Shown here one piece after another: positions 24,674 through 38,400 of a DNA stretch of 64,000 bases. Position 1 is the stretch's first letter. Every line of letters starts with the position of its first letter. Origin of the DNA: Karalla daura (taxonomy: Eukaryota; Chordata; Actinopteri; Chaetodontiformes; Leiognathidae); NCBI GenBank assembly GCA_029224185.1, contig JANZKI010000034.1, forward strand, positions 310,001 through 374,000, given 5' to 3'. Position numbers and translations under genes: made by a program. The notes beneath the pieces are model-generated. The model was not told the origin of the DNA and did not search any database. It saw only the letters and a list, made by a program, of their open reading frames with translations.

Positions 24674-26562
24674 TAAACATTTGGCTCTATGGAGACTGCG
24701 CTTTCACCAATCTGGAATACGAGCTAACTGTCACGCCGTAGGGGATAGTTTCCAGAACACCATGACGCGATTTGGTGTGTGTACCATGAAAACTGTGACC
24801 AGAGTCGCGAGGAGAAGTGTAACGTTTAACATTGATGTCAGCTGTTGGAAATTGAATGGGGGCTTCAGGAGGGAAAAGGCTGCACTGGGCCTACGATGAT
24901 GCTCGTCGTTTAAATTTCACAAGGCGCACGGGTTTATGGCCTGCCCCGCATGAGAGAGCACCATTGTTCCTACAAAACTGGAAAAAATAATTTGTCTGCT
25001 GCTTAGGGTGTGGCTGGGAGCAGCGTGAAAAGAGTGAAACGAGAGCTGATTTTTAAGCGATCCCGCATGTCGGCCCGGTGCTATGAAGAGATTGGACATG
25101 CCCAATGCTGAGGGGGCCCTTTCCCACTCTGCGAGTCTCCCAGGGCCTGTGCCATCTGCTGGGGTGCATTGAAGCTGGACGCCTCATCACTTTGTATTAC
25201 CATGTCAGCAGAGGAGACAATGGAGCAGGTACCTGAGCACATGGTCGTCGAGAAGAGGTTCTGCTGAAAAACCATACAATCTATCAGCGTGCAACTCGCT
25301 ACACAAACACACCACAAGATTCTTCAATTTTTGAAATGAAAATGAAGTTTCAAAGCCAAAGTATGGCAACGTTACGAATGTTTGTTTGTGGAGTTCTGTT
25401 TTTCCCATTCATTCTTATGGGAAAGAGCCAAATTGGCCAAGTGATAAACATTTGGCTCTATGGAGACAAAGCTTTCACCAATCTGGAGCATGAGCTCACT
25501 GTCAAGCCGTAGGGGACAGTCTCCAGAATGCCCTGACACGATTTGGTGTGTGTAGTATGAGAACTGTGGCCACAGTCGCGAGGAGTAGTGTAACGTTTAA
25601 CATTGATGGCAGTGGTGGGACAATGAATGGGGGCTTATGGAGATAAAAGGCTGCACTGGGCCTACGATGAGGCTCGTCGTTTAAATTTCACAAGGCGCAC
25701 GGGTTTATGGCCTGCCCCGCATGAGAGAGCACCAATGTTCCTACAAAACTGGAAAAAAGAATTTGTCTGCTGCTCAGGGTGTGGCTGGGAGCAGCGTGAA
25801 AAGAGCGAAACGAGAGCTGATTTTTAAGCGATCCCGCATGTCGGCCCTGTGCAAAGAAGAGATTGGACATGCCCAATGCTGACGGGGCCCTTTCAAACTC
25901 TGGGAGTCTCCCAGGGCCTGTGCCATCTGCTGGGGTGCATTGAAGCTGGACGCCTCATCACTTTGTATTACCATGTCAGCAGAGGAGACAATGGAGCAGG
26001 TACCTGAGCACATGGTCGTCGAGAAGAGGTTCTGCTGAAAAACCATACAATCTATCAGCGTGCAACTCGCTACACAAACACACCACAAGATTCTTCAATT
26101 TTTGAAATGAAAATGAAGTTTCAAAGCCAAAGTATGGCAACGTTACGAATGTTTGTTTGTGGAGTTCTGTTTTTCCCATTCATTCTTATGGGAAAGAGCC
26201 TAATTGGCCAAGTGATCAACATTTGGCTCTATGGAGACTGCGCTTTCACCTATCTGGAATATGAGTTCACTGTCACGCCGTAGGGGACAGTCTCCAGAAC
26301 GCCCTGACACGACTTGATGTGTGTAGTATGAGAACTGTGGCCACAGTCGCGAGGAGCAGTGTAATGTTTAACATTGATGGCAGTGGTGGGACAATGAATG
26401 GGGGCTTATGGAAAGAAAAGGCTGCACTGGGCCTACGATGAGGCTCGTCGTTTAAATTTCACAAGGCGCACGGGTTTATGGCCTGCCCCGCATGAGAGAG
26501 CAAAAATGTTCCTACAAAACTGGAAAAAAGAATTTGTCTGCTGCTTAGGGTGAGGCTGGGAG
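19393..26562. repeat. Nine-monomer tandem duplication, copy 2
   Basis: This is the downstream partner of 12453-19622 at offset 6,940 bp. It carries the same rarities: 'tttgtccgctgc' and 'gaaagctg' in D2, 'ggtcgtccagaag' in E, and 'gaaatagtg' in F1. In the 17-kb second copy (monomers 50-57) the same monomers occur only once, so the tandem step is not shared by both large copies. Confidence 0.82.
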
Positions 26563-27757
26563 TAGCGTGAAAAGAGCGAAACGAGAGCTGATTTTTAAGC
26601 GATCCCGCATGTCGGCCCTGTGCAAAGAAGAGATTGGACATGCCCAATGCTGACGGGGCCCTTTTAAACTCTGGGAGTCTCCCAGGGCCTGTGCCATCTG
26701 CTGGGGTGCATTGAAGCTGGACGCCTCATCACTTTGTATTACCATGTCAGCAGAGGAGACAATGGAGCAGGTACCTGAGCACATGGTCGTCGAGAAGAGG
26801 TTCTGCTGAAAAACCATACAATCTATCAGCGTGCAACTCGCTACACAAACACACCACAAGATTCTTCAATTTTTGAAATGAAAATGAAGTTTCAAAGCCA
26901 AAGTATGGCAACGTTACGAATGTTTGTTTGTGGAGTTCTGTTTTTCCCATTCATTCTTATGGGAAAGAGCCAAATTGGCCAAGTGATAAACATTTGGCTC
27001 TATGGAGACAACGCCTTCCCAAATCTGGATTATGATCTAACTGTCAAGCCGTAGGGGAGAGTTTCCAGTACGTCCTGACACGATTTGGTGTGTGTAGTAT
27101 GAGAACTGTGGCCACAGTCGCGAGGAGTAGTGTAACGTTTAACATTGATGGCAGTGGTGGGACAATGAATGGGGGCTTATGGAGATAAAAGGCTGCACTG
27201 GGCCTACGATGAGGCTCGTCGTTTAAATTTCACAAGGCGCACGGGTTTATGGCCTGCCCCGCATGAGAGAGCACCAATGTTCCTACAAAACTGGAAAAAA
27301 GAATTTGTCTGCTGCTCAGGGTGTGGCTGGGAGCAGCGTGAAAAGAGCGAAACGAGAGCTGATTTTTAAGCGATCCCGCATGTCGGCCCTGTGCAAAGAA
27401 GAGATTGGACATGCCCAATGCTGACGGGGCCCTTTCAAACTCTGGGAGTCTCCCAGGGCCTGTGCCATCTGCTGGGGTGCATTGAAGCTGGACGCCTCAT
27501 CACTTTGTATTACCATGTCAGCAGAGGAGACAATGGAGCAGGTACCTGAGCACATGGTCGTCGAGAAGAGGTTCTGCTGAAAAACCATACAATCTATCAG
27601 CGTGCAACTCGCTACACAAACACACCACAAGATTCTTCAATTTTTGAAATGAAAATGAAGTTTCAAAGCCAAAGTATGGCAACGTTACGAATGTTTGTTT
27701 GTGGAGTTCTGTTTTTCCCATTCATTCTTATGGGAAAGAGCCTAATTGGCCAAGTGA
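24674..27757. repeat. Monomers 33-36: A-B-C-(D/B)
   Basis: Starts: 24674 A, 25445 B, 26216 C1, 26987 D/B mosaic. Monomer 35 is the first place where the nine-monomer repeat of the preceding block breaks down ('gagtagcg' at 26563 where monomer 26 has 'gagcagcg'). The mosaic monomer 36 marks the left edge of the second copy of the 17-kb duplication. Confidence 0.82.
26987..27757. repeat. D/B mosaic monomer 36
   Basis: The left end is D ('caacgccttcccaaatctgg', 'gtacgtcctg'). From 'ggagataaaagg' onward it is B ('ctgctcagggtgtgg', 'gtgatcaac' joint). The switch lies between about 27074 and 27185, a stretch that includes the 14-bp palindrome. It coincides with the left edge of the second 17-kb copy. 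Confidence 0.78.
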
Positions 27758-28527
27758 TCAACATTTGGCTCTATGGAGACTGCGCTTTCACCTATCTGGA
27801 ATATGAGCTCACTGTCACGCCGTAGGGGACAGTCTCCAGAACGCCCTGACACGACTTGATGTGTGTAGTATGAGAACTGTGGCCACAGTCGCGAGGAGCA
27901 GTGTAATGTTTAACATTGATGGCAGTGGTGGGACAATGAATGGGGGCTTATGGAAAAAAAAGGCTGCACTGGGCCTACGATGAGGCTCGTCGTTTAAATT
28001 TCACAAGGCGCACGGGTTTATGGCCTGCCCCGCATGAGAGAGCAAAAATGTTCCTACAAAACTGGAAAAAAGAATTTGTCTGCTGCTTAGGGTGAGGCTG
28101 GGAGTAGCGTGAAAAGAGCGAAACGAGAGCTGATTTTTAAGCGATCCCGCATGTCGGCCCTGTGCAAAGAAGAGATTGGACATGCCCAATGCTGACGGGG
28201 CCCTTTTAAACTCTGGGAGTCTCCCGGGGACTGTGCCATCTGCTGGGGTGCATTGAAGCTGGACGCCTCATCACTTTGTATGACCATGTGAGCAGAGGAG
28301 ACATTGGAGCAGGTACCTGAGCACATGGTTGTCGAGAAATGGTGCTGCTGAAAAACCATACAACCTATCAGCGTGCAACTCGCGACCAAACACACCACAA
28401 GATTCTTCAATTTCTGAAATGAAAATGAAGTTTCAAAGTCAAAGTATGGCAACGTTGCGAATGTTTGTTTGTGGAGTTCTTTTTTTCCCATTCATTCTTA
28501 TGGGAAAAAGCCAAAATGGCCAAGTGA
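27758..28527. repeat. C/F mosaic monomer 37 (770 bp)
   Basis: This is the duplicate of monomer 3. It has the same C-to-F switch, the same private 'tctcccggggactg', the same A run in 'tggaaaaaaaagg' and the same 1-base shortfall. The fusion therefore predates the large duplication. Confidence 0.82.
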
Positions 28528-31500
28528 TAAACATTTGGCTCTATGGAGACTGCGCTTTCACCAATCTGGAATACGAGCTAACTGTCACGCCGTAGGGGAT
28601 AGTTTCCAGAACACCATGACGCGATTTGGTGTGTGTACTATGAAAACTGTGACCAGAGTCGCGAGGAGAAGTGTAACGTTTAACATTGATGTCAGCTGTT
28701 GGAAATTGAATGGGGGCTTCAGGAGGGAAAAGGCTGCACTGGGCCTACGATGATGCTCGTCGTTTACATTTCACAAGACGCACGGGTTTATGGCCTGCCC
28801 CGCATGAGAGAGCACCATTGTTCCTACAAAACTGGAAAAAATAATTTGTCTGCTGCTTAGGGTGTGGCTGGGAGCAGCGTGAAAAGAGTGAAACGAGAGC
28901 TGATTTTTAAGCGATCCCGCATGTCGGCCCGGTGCTATGAAGAGATTGGACATGCCCAATGCTGAGGGGGCCCTTTCCCACTCTGCGAGTCTCCCAGGGC
29001 CTGTGCCATCTGCTGGGGTGCATTGAAGCTGGACGCCTCATCACTTTGTATTACCATGTCAGCAGAGGAGACAATGGAGCAGGTACCTAAGCACATGGTC
29101 GTCGAGAAGAGGTTCTGCTGAAAAACCATACAATCTATCAGCGTGCAACTCGCTACACAAACACACCACAAGATTCTTCAATTTTTGAAATGAAAATGAA
29201 GTTTCAAAGCCAAAGTATGGCAACGTTACGAATGTTTGTTTGTGGAGTTCTGTTTTTCCCATTCATTCTTATGGGAAAGAGCCAAATTGGCCAAGTGATA
29301 AACATTTGGCTCTATGGAGACAAAGCTTTCACCAATCTGGAGCATGAGCTCACTGTCAAGCCGTAGGGGACAGTCTCCAGAATGCCCTGACACGATTTGG
29401 TGTGTGTAGTATGAGAACTGTGGCCACAGTCGCGAGGAGTAGTGTAACGTTTAACATTGATGGCAGTGGTGGGACAATGAATGGGGGCTTATGGAGATAA
29501 AAGGCTGCACTGGGCCTACGATGAGGCTCGTCGTTTAAATTTCACAAGGCGCACGGGTTTATGGCCTGCCCCGCATGAGAGAGCACCAATGTTCCTACAA
29601 AACTGGAAAAAAGAATTTGTCTGCTGCTCAGGGTGTGGCTGGGAGCAGCGTGAAAAGAGCGAAACGAGAGCTGATTTTTAAGCGATCCCGCATGTCGGCC
29701 CTGTGCAAAGAAGAGATTGGACATGCCCAATGCTGACGGGGCCCTTTCAAACTCTGGGAGTCTCCCAGGGCCTGTGCCATCTGCTGGGGTGCATTGAAGC
29801 TGGACGCCTCATCACTTTGTATTACCATGTCAGCAGAGGAGACAATGGAGCAGGTACCTGAGCACATGGTCGTCGAGAAGAGGTTCTGCTGAAAAACCAT
29901 ACAATCTATCAGCGTGCAACTCGCTACACAAACACACCACAAGATTCTTCAATTTTTGAAATGAAAATGAAGTTTCAAAGCCAAAGTATGGCAACGTTAC
30001 GAATGTTTGTTTGTGGAGTTCTGTTTTTCCCATTCATTCTTATGGGAAAGAGCCTAATTGGCCAAGTGATCAACATTTGGCTCTATGGAGACTGCGCTTT
30101 CACCTATCTGGAATATGAGCTCACTGTCACGCCGTAGGGGACAGTCTCCAGAACGCCCTGACACGACTTGATGTGTGTAGTATGAGAACTGTGGCCACAG
30201 TCGCGAGGAGCAGTGTAATGTTTAACATTGATGGCAGTGGTGGGACAATGAATGGGGGCTTATGGAAAGAAAAGGCTGCACTGGGCCTACGATGAGGCTC
30301 GTCGTTTAAATTTCACAAGGCGCACGGGTTTATGGCCTGCCCCGCATGAGAGAGCAAAAATGTTCCTACAAAACTGGAAAAAAGAATTTGTCTGCTGCTT
30401 AGGGTGAGGCTGGGAGTAGCGTGAAAAGAGCGAAACGAGAGCTGATTTTTAAGCGATCCCGCATGTCGGCCCTGTGCAAAGAAGAGATTGGACATGCCCA
30501 ATGCTGACGGGGCCCTTTTAAACTCTGGGAGTCTCCCAGGGCCTGTGCCATCTGCTGGGGTGCATTGAAGCTGGACGCCTCATCACTTTGTATTACCATG
30601 TAAGCAGAGGAGACAATGGAGCAGGTACCTGAGCACCTGGTCGTCGAGAAGAGGTTCTGCTGAAAAACCATACAACCTATCAGCGTGCAACTCGCTACAC
30701 AAACACACCACAAGATTCTTCAATTTTTGAAATGAAAATGAAGTTTCAAAGTCAAAGTATGGCAACGTTGCGAATGTTTGTTTGTGGAGTTCTGTTTTTC
30801 CCATTCATTCTTGTGGGAAAAAGCCAAATTGGCCAAGTGATAAACATTTGGCTCTATGGAGACAACGTTTTCACCAATCTGGAATACGAGCTCACTGTCA
30901 CGCCGTAGGGGAGAGTCTCCAGAATGCCCTGACACGATTTGGTGTGTGTACTATGAAAACTGTGGCCACAGTCGCGAGGAGAAGTGTAACGTTTAACATT
31001 GATGTCAGCTGTTGGAAATTGAATGGGGGCTTCAGGAGGGAAAAGGCTGCACTGGGCCTACGATGATGCTCGTCGTTTAAATTTCACAAGGCGCACGGGT
31101 TTATGGCCTGCCCCGCATGAGAGAGCACCATTGTTCCTACAAAACTGGAAAAAATAATTTGTCTGCTGCTTAGGGTGTGGCTGGGAGCAGCGTGAAAAGA
31201 GTGAAACGAGAGCTGATTTTTAAGCGATCCCGCATGTCGGCCCGGTGCTATGAAGAGATTGGACATGCCCAATGCTGAGGGGGCCCTTTCCCACTCTGCG
31301 AGTCTCCCAGGGCCTGTGCCATCTGCTGGGGTGCATTGAAGCTGGACGCCTCATCACTTTGTATGACCATGTCAGCAGAGGAGACAATGGAGCAGGTACC
31401 TGAGCACATGGTCGTCGAGAAGAGGTTCTGCTGAAAAACCATACAATCTATCAGCGTGCAACTCGCTACACAAACACACCACAAGATTCTTCAATTTTTG

Positions 31501-32019
31501 AAATGAAAATGAAGTTTCAAAGCCAAAGTATGGCAACGTTACGAATGTTTGTTTGTGGAGTTCTGTTTTTCCCATTCATTCTTATGGGAAAGAGCCAAAT
31601 TGGCCAAGTGATAAACATTTGGCTCTATGGAGACAACGCCTTCCCAAATCTGGATTATGATCTAACTGTCAAGCCGTAGGGGAGAGTTTCCAGTACGTCC
31701 TGACACGATTTGGTGTGTGTAGTATGAGAACTGTGGCCACAGTCGCGAGGAGTAGTGTAACGTTTAACATTGATGGCAGTGGTGGGACAATGAATGGGGG
31801 CTTATGGAGAGAAAAGGCTGCACTGGGCCTACGATGAGGCTCGTCGTTTAAATTTCAGAAGGCGCACGGGTTAATGGCCTGCCCCGCATGAGAGAGCACC
31901 AATGTTCCTACAAAACTGGAAAAAAGAATTTGTCTGCTGCTTAGGGTGAGGCTGGGAGCAGCGTGAAAAGAGCGAAACGAGAGCTGATTTTTAAGCGATC
32001 CCGCATGTCGGCCCTGTGC

Positions 32020-32050
32020 AAAGAAGAGATTGGACATGCCCAATGCTGAC
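32020..32050. repeat. Small conversion-like patch in D monomer 42
   Basis: Monomer 42 (31612-32382) is otherwise D, but 32020 is A ('tgtgcaaagaag') and 32050 is C ('gctgacggggccc'), the B and C states. Its duplicate, monomer 8, has the normal D bases at both sites. The minimum tract is 31 bp. Confidence 0.7.
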
Positions 32051-34695
32051 GGGGCCCTTTCAAACTCTGGGAGTCTCCCAGGGCCTGTGCCATCTGCTGG
32101 GGTGCATTGAAGCTGGACGCCTCATCACTTTGTATTACCATGTCAGCAGAGGAGACAATGGAGCAGGTACCTGAGCACATGGTCGTCGAGAAGAGGTTCT
32201 GCTGAAAAACCATACAATCTATCAGCGTGCAACCCGCTACACAAACACACCACAAGATTCTTCAATTTTTGAAATGAAAATGAAGTTTCAAAGTCAAAGT
32301 ATGGCAACGTTGCGAATGTTTGTTTGTGGAGTTCTGTTTTTCCCATTCATTCTTATGGGAACAAGCCAAATTGGCCAAGTGATAAACATTTGGCTCTATG
32401 GAGACAACGCTTTCACCAATCTGGAGCATGAGCTAACTGTCAAGCCGTAGGGGACAGTCTCCAGAATGCCCTGACACGATTTGGTGTGTGTAGTATGAGA
32501 ACTGTGGCCACAGTCGCGAGGAGTAGTGTAACGTTTAACATTGATGGCAGTGGTGGGACAATGAATGGGGGCTTATGGAGATAAAAGGCTGCACTGGGCC
32601 AACGATGAGGCTCGTCGTTTAAATTTCACAAGGTGCACGGGTTTATGGCCTGCCCCGCATGAGAGAGCACCATTGTTCCTACAAAACTGGAAAAAATAAT
32701 TTGTCTGCTGCTTAGGGTGTGGCTGGGAGCAGCGTGAAAAGAGTGAAACGAGAGCTGATTTTTAAGCGATCCCGCATGTCGGCCCGGTGCTATGAAGAGA
32801 TTGGACATGCCCAATGCTGAGGGGGCCCTTTCCCACTCTGCGAGTCTCCCAGGGCCTGTGCCATCTGCTGGGGTGCATTGAAGCTGGACGCCTCATCACT
32901 TTGTATTACCATGTCAGCAGAGGAGACAATGGAGCAGGTACCTGAGCACATGGTCGTCGAGAAGAGGTTCTGCTGAAAAACCATACAATCTATCAGCGTG
33001 CAACTCGCTACACAAACACACCACAAGATTCTTCAATTTTTGAAATGAAAATGAAGTTTCAAAGCCAAAGTATGGCAACGTTACGAATGTTTGTTTGTGG
33101 AGTTCTGTTTTTCCCATTCATTCTTATGGGAAAGAGCCAAATTGGCCAAGTGATAAACATTTGGCTCTATGGAGACAACGCCTTCCCAAATCTGGATTAT
33201 GATCTAACTGTCAAGCCGTAGGGGAGAGTTTCCAGTACGTCCTGACACGATTTGGTGTGTGTAGTATGAGAACTGTGGCCACAGTCGCGAGGAGTAGTGT
33301 AACGTTTAACATTGATGGCAGTGGTGGGACAATGAATGGGGGCTTATGGAGAGAAAAGGCTGCACTGGGCCTACGATGAGGCTCGTCGTTTAAATTTCAG
33401 AAGGCGCACGGGTTAATGGCCTGCCCCGCATGAGAGAGCACCAATGTTCCTACAAAACTGGAAAAAAGAATTTGTCTGCTGCTTAGGGTGAGGCTGGGAG
33501 CAGCGTGAAAAGAGCGAAACGAGAGCTGATTTTTAAGCGATCCCGCATGTCGGCCCTGTGCTAAGAAGAGATTGGACATGCCCAATGCTGAGGGGGCCCT
33601 TTCAAACTCTGGGAGTCTCCCAGGGCCTGTGCCATCTGCTGGGGTGCATTGAAGCTGGACGCCTCATCACTTTGTATTACCATGTCAGCAGAGGAGACAA
33701 TGGAGCAGGTACCTGAGCACATGGTCGTCGAGAAGAGGTTCTGCTGAAAAACCATACAACCTATCAGCGTGCAACCCGCTACACAAACACACCACAAGAT
33801 TCTTCAATTTTTGAAATGAAAATGAAGTTTCAAAGTCAAAGTATGGCAACGTTGCGAATGTTTGTTTGTGGAGTTCTGTTTTTCCCATTCATTCTTATGG
33901 GAACAAGCCAAATTGGCCAAGTGATAAACATTTGGCTCTATGGAGACAACGCTTTCACCAATCTGGAGCATGAGCTAACTGTCAAGCCGTAGGGGACAGT
34001 CTCCAGAATGCCCTGACACGATTTGGTGTGTGTAGTATGAGAACTGTGGCCACAGTCGCGAGGAGTAGTGTAACGTTTAACATTGATGGCAGTGGTGGGA
34101 CAATGAATGGGGGCTTATGGAGATAAAAGGCTGCACTGGGCCAACGATGAGGCTCGTCGTTTAAATTTCACAAGGTGCACGGGTTTATGGCCTGCCCCGC
34201 ATGAGAGAGCAAAAATGTTCCTACAAAACTGGAAAAAATAATTTGTGTACTGCTTAGGGTGTGGCTGGGAGCAGCGTGAAAAGAGCGAAACGAGAGCTGA
34301 TTTTTAAGCGATCCCGCATGTCGGCCCTGTGCTAAGAAGAGATTGGACATGCCCAATGCTGAGGGGGCCCTTTCAAACTCTGGGAGTCTCCCAGGGCCTG
34401 TGCCATCTGCTGGGGTGCATTGAAGCTGGACGCCTCATCACTTTGTATTACCATGTCAGCAGAGGAGACAATGGAGCAGGTACCTGAGCACATGGTCGTC
34501 GAGAAGAGGTTCTGCTGAAAAACCATACAATCTATCAGCGTGCAACTCGCTACACAAACACACCACAAGATTCTTCAATTTTTTAAATGAAAATGAAGTT
34601 TCAAAGCCAAAGTATGGCAACGTTACGAATGTTTGTTTGTGGAGTTCTGTTTTTCCCATTCATTCTTATGGGAAAGAGCCTAATTGGCCAAGTGA

Positions 34696-35466
34696 TAAAC
34701 ATTTGGCTCTATGGAGACTGCGCTTTCACCTATCTGGAATATGAGCTCACTGTCACGCCGTAGGGGACAGTCTCCAGAACGCCCTGACACGACTTGATGT
34801 GTGTAGTATGAGAACTGTGGCCACAGTCGCGAGGAGCAGTGTAATGTTTAACATTGATGGCAGTGGTGGGACAATGAATGGGGGCTTATGGAAAGAAAAG
34901 GCTGCACTGGGCCTACGATGAGGCTCGTCGTTTAAATTTCACAAGGCGCACGGGTTTATGGCCTGCCCCGCATGAGAGAGCAAAAATGTTCCTACAAAAC
35001 TGGAAAAAAGAATTTGTCTGCTGCTTAGGGTGAGGCTGGGAGCAGCGTGAAAAGAGCGAAACGAGAGCTGATTTTTAAGCGATCCCGCATGTCGGCCCTG
35101 TGCAAAGAAGAGATTGGACATGCCCAATGCTGACGGGGCCCTTTCAAACTCTGGGAGTCTCCCAGGGCCTGTGCCATCTGCTGGGGTGCATTGAAGCTGG
35201 ACGCCTCATCACTTTGTATTACCATGTCAGCAGAGGAGACAATGGAGCAGGTACCTGAGCACATGGTCGTCGAGAAGAGGTTCTGCTGAAAAACCATACA
35301 ACCTATCAGCGTGCAACTCGCTACACAAACACACCACAAGATTCTTCAATTTTTGAAATGAAAATGAAGTTTCAAAGTCAAAGTATGGCAACGTTGCGAA
35401 TGTTTGTTTGTGGAGTTCTGTTTTTCCCATTCATTCTTGTGGGAAAAAGCCAAATTGGCCAAGTGA
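34696..35466. repeat. Recombinant monomer 46, fusion of monomers 12 and 13
   Basis: The left and centre match C2 monomer 12 ('gctgacggggccc', 'catgtcagcagaggag'). The right end matches monomer 13 ('acaacctatc', 'aacgttgcg', 'cttgtgggaaaaagcc'). The switch lies between about 35226 and 35302. It removes exactly one monomer relative to the first copy, with no length scar. Confidence 0.78.
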
Positions 35467-38400
35467 TAAACATTTGGCTCTATGGAGACAACGTTTTCAC
35501 CAATCTGGAATACGAGCTCACTGTCACGCCGTAGGGGAGAGTCTCCAGAATGCCCTGACACGATTTGGTGTGTGTACTATGAAAACTGTGGCCACAGTCG
35601 CGAGGAGAAGTGTAACGTTTAACATTGATGTCAGCTGTTGGAAATTGAATGGGGGCTTCAGGAGGGAAAAGGCTGCACTGGGCCTACGATGATGCTCGTC
35701 GTTTAAATTTCACAAGGCGCACGGGTTTATGGCCTGCCCCGCATGAGAGAGCACCATTGTTCCTACAAAACTGGAAAAAATAATTTGTCTGCTGCTTAGG
35801 GTGTGGCTGGGAGCAGCGTGAAAAGAGTGAAACGAGAGCTGATTTTTAAGCGATCCCGCATGTCGGCCCGGTGCTATGAAGAGATTGGACATGCCCAATG
35901 CTGAGGGGGCCCTTTCCCACTCTGCGAGTCTCCCAGGGCCTGTGCCATCTGCTGGGGTGCATTGAAGCTGGACGCCTCATCACTTTGTATGACCATGTCA
36001 GCAGAGGAGACAATGGAGCAGGTACCTGAGCACATGGTCGTCGAGAAGAGGTTCTGCTGAAAAACCATACAATCTATCAGCGTGCAACTCGCTACACAAA
36101 CACACCACAAGATTCTTCAATTTTTGAAATGAAAATGAAGTTTCAAAGCCAAAGTATGGCAACGTTACGAATGTTTGTTTGTGGAGTTCTGTTTTTCCCA
36201 TTCATTCTTATGGGAAAGAGCCAAATTGGCCAAGTGATAAACATTTGGCTCTATGGAGACAACGCCTTCCCAAATCTGGATTATGATCTAACTGTCAAGC
36301 CGTAGGGGAGAGTTTCCAGTACGTCCTGACACGATTTGGTGTGTGTAGTATGAGAACTGTGGCCACAGTCGCGAGGAGTAGTGTAACGTTTAACATTGAT
36401 GGCAGTGGTGGGACAATGAATGGGGGCTTATGGAGAGAAAAGGCTGCACTGGGCCTACGATGAGGCTCGTCGTTTAAATTTCAGAAGGCGCACGGGTTAA
36501 TGGCCTGCCCCGCATGAGAGAGCACCAATGTTCCTACAAAACTGGAAAAAAGAATTTGTCTGCTGCTTAGGGTGAGGCTGGGAGCAGCGTGAAAAGAGCG
36601 AAACGAGAGCTGATTTTTAAGCGATCCCGCATGTCGGCCCTGTGCTAAGAAGAGATTGGACATGCCCAATGCTGAGGGGGCCCTTTCAAACTCTGGGAGT
36701 CTCCCAGGGCCTGTGCCATCTGCTGGGGTGCATTGAAGCTGGACGCCTCATCACTTTGTATTACCATGTCAGCAGAGGAGACAATGGAGCAGGTACCTGA
36801 GCACATGGTCGTCGAGAAGAGGTTCTGCTGAAAAACCATACAATCTATCAGCGTGCAACCCGCTACACAAACACACCACAAGATTCTTCAATTTTTGAAA
36901 TGAAAATGAAGTTTCAAAGTCAAAGTATGGCAACGTTGCGAATGTTTGTTTGTGGAGTTCTGTTTTTCCCATTCATTCTTATGGGAACAAGCCAAATTGG
37001 CCAAGTGATAAACATTTGGCTCTATGGAGACAACGCTTTCACCAATCTGGAGCATGAGCTAACTGTCAAGCCGTAGGGGACAGTCTCCAGAATGCCCTGA
37101 CACGATTTGGTGTGTGTAGTATGAGAACTGTGGCCACAGTCGCGAGGAGTAGTGTAACGTTTAACATTGATGGCAGTGGTGGGACAATGAATGGGGGCTT
37201 ATGGAGATAAAAGGCTGCACTGGGCCAACGATGAGGCTCGTCGTTTAAATTTCACAAGGTGCACGGGTTTCTGGCCTGCCCCGCATGAGAGAGCAAAAAT
37301 GTTCCTACAAAACTGGAAAAAATAATTTGTGTACTGCTTAGGGTGTGGCTGGGAGCAGCGTGAAAAGAGCGAAACGAGAGCTGATTTTTAAGCGATCCCG
37401 CATGTCGGCCCTGTGCTAAGAAGAGATTGGACATGCCCAATGCTGAGGGGGCCCTTTCAAACTCTGGGAGTCTCCCAGGGCCTGTGCCATCTGCTGGGGT
37501 GCATTGAAGCTGGACGCCTCATCACTTTGTATTACCATGTCAGCAGAGGAGACAATGGAGCAGGTACCTGAGCACATGGTCGTCGAGAAGAGGTTCTGCT
37601 GAAAAACCATACAATCTATCAGCGTGCAACTCGCTACACAAACACACCACAAGATTCTTCAATTTTTTAAATGAAAATGAAGTTTCAAAGCCAAAGTATG
37701 GCAACGTTACGAATGTTTGTTTGTGGAGTTCTGTTTTTCCCATTCATTCTTATGGGAAAGAGCCTAATTGGCCAAGTGATAAACATTTGGCTCTATGGAG
37801 ACTGCGCTTTCACCTATCTGGAATATGAGCTCACTGTCACGCCGTAGGGGACAGTCTCCAGAACGCCCTGACACGACTTGATGTGTGTAGTATGAGAACT
37901 GTGGCCACAGTCGCGAGGAGCAGTGTAATGTTTAACATTGATGGCAGTGGTGGGACAATGAATGGGGGCTTATGGAAAGAAAAGGCTGCACTGGGCCTAC
38001 GATGAGGCTCGTCGTTTAAATTTCACAAGGCGCACGGGTTTATGGCCTGCCCCGCATGAGAGAGCAAAAATGTTCCTACAAAACTGGAAAAAAGAATTTG
38101 TCTGCTGCTTAGGGTGAGGCTGGGAGCAGCGTGAAAAGAGCGAAACGAGAGCTGATTTTTAAGCGATCCCGCATGTCGGCCCTGTGCAAAGAAGAGATTG
38201 GACATGCCCAATGCTGACGGGGCCCTTTCAAACTCTGGGAGTCTCCCAGGGCCTGTGCCATCTGCTGGGGTGCATTGAAGCTGGACGCCTCATCACTTTG
38301 TATTACCATGTCAGCAGAGGAGACAATGGAGCAGGTACCTGAGCACATGGTCGTCGAGAAGAGGTTCTGCTGAAAAACCATACAATCTATCAGCGTGCAA

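Larger units (their letters stand above)
27758..34695. repeat. Monomers 37-45: second copy of monomers 3-11
   Basis: Starts: 27758 C/F (770 bp), 28528 A, 29299 B, 30070 C/E, 30841 F/A, 31612 D, 32383 E/A, 33154 D, 33925 E. The order and private markers match monomers 3-11 at offset 26,215. Shared rarities are the A run in 'tggaaaaaaaagg' (3 and 37), 'gtttacatttc' (4 and 38) and 'gagcacctgg' (6 and 40). Differences seen are 28639 (T for C), 29089 (A for G), 30913 (G for C), and a two-base patch at 32020 and 32050. Confidence 0.85.

Noticed and set aside
12453..26562. Treating the 6,940-bp duplication as proof of an assembly error
   Set aside because: Recent tandem duplications are normal in satellites, and both edges are clean in-register junctions. 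Read depth is needed to decide, so it is kept as a finding.
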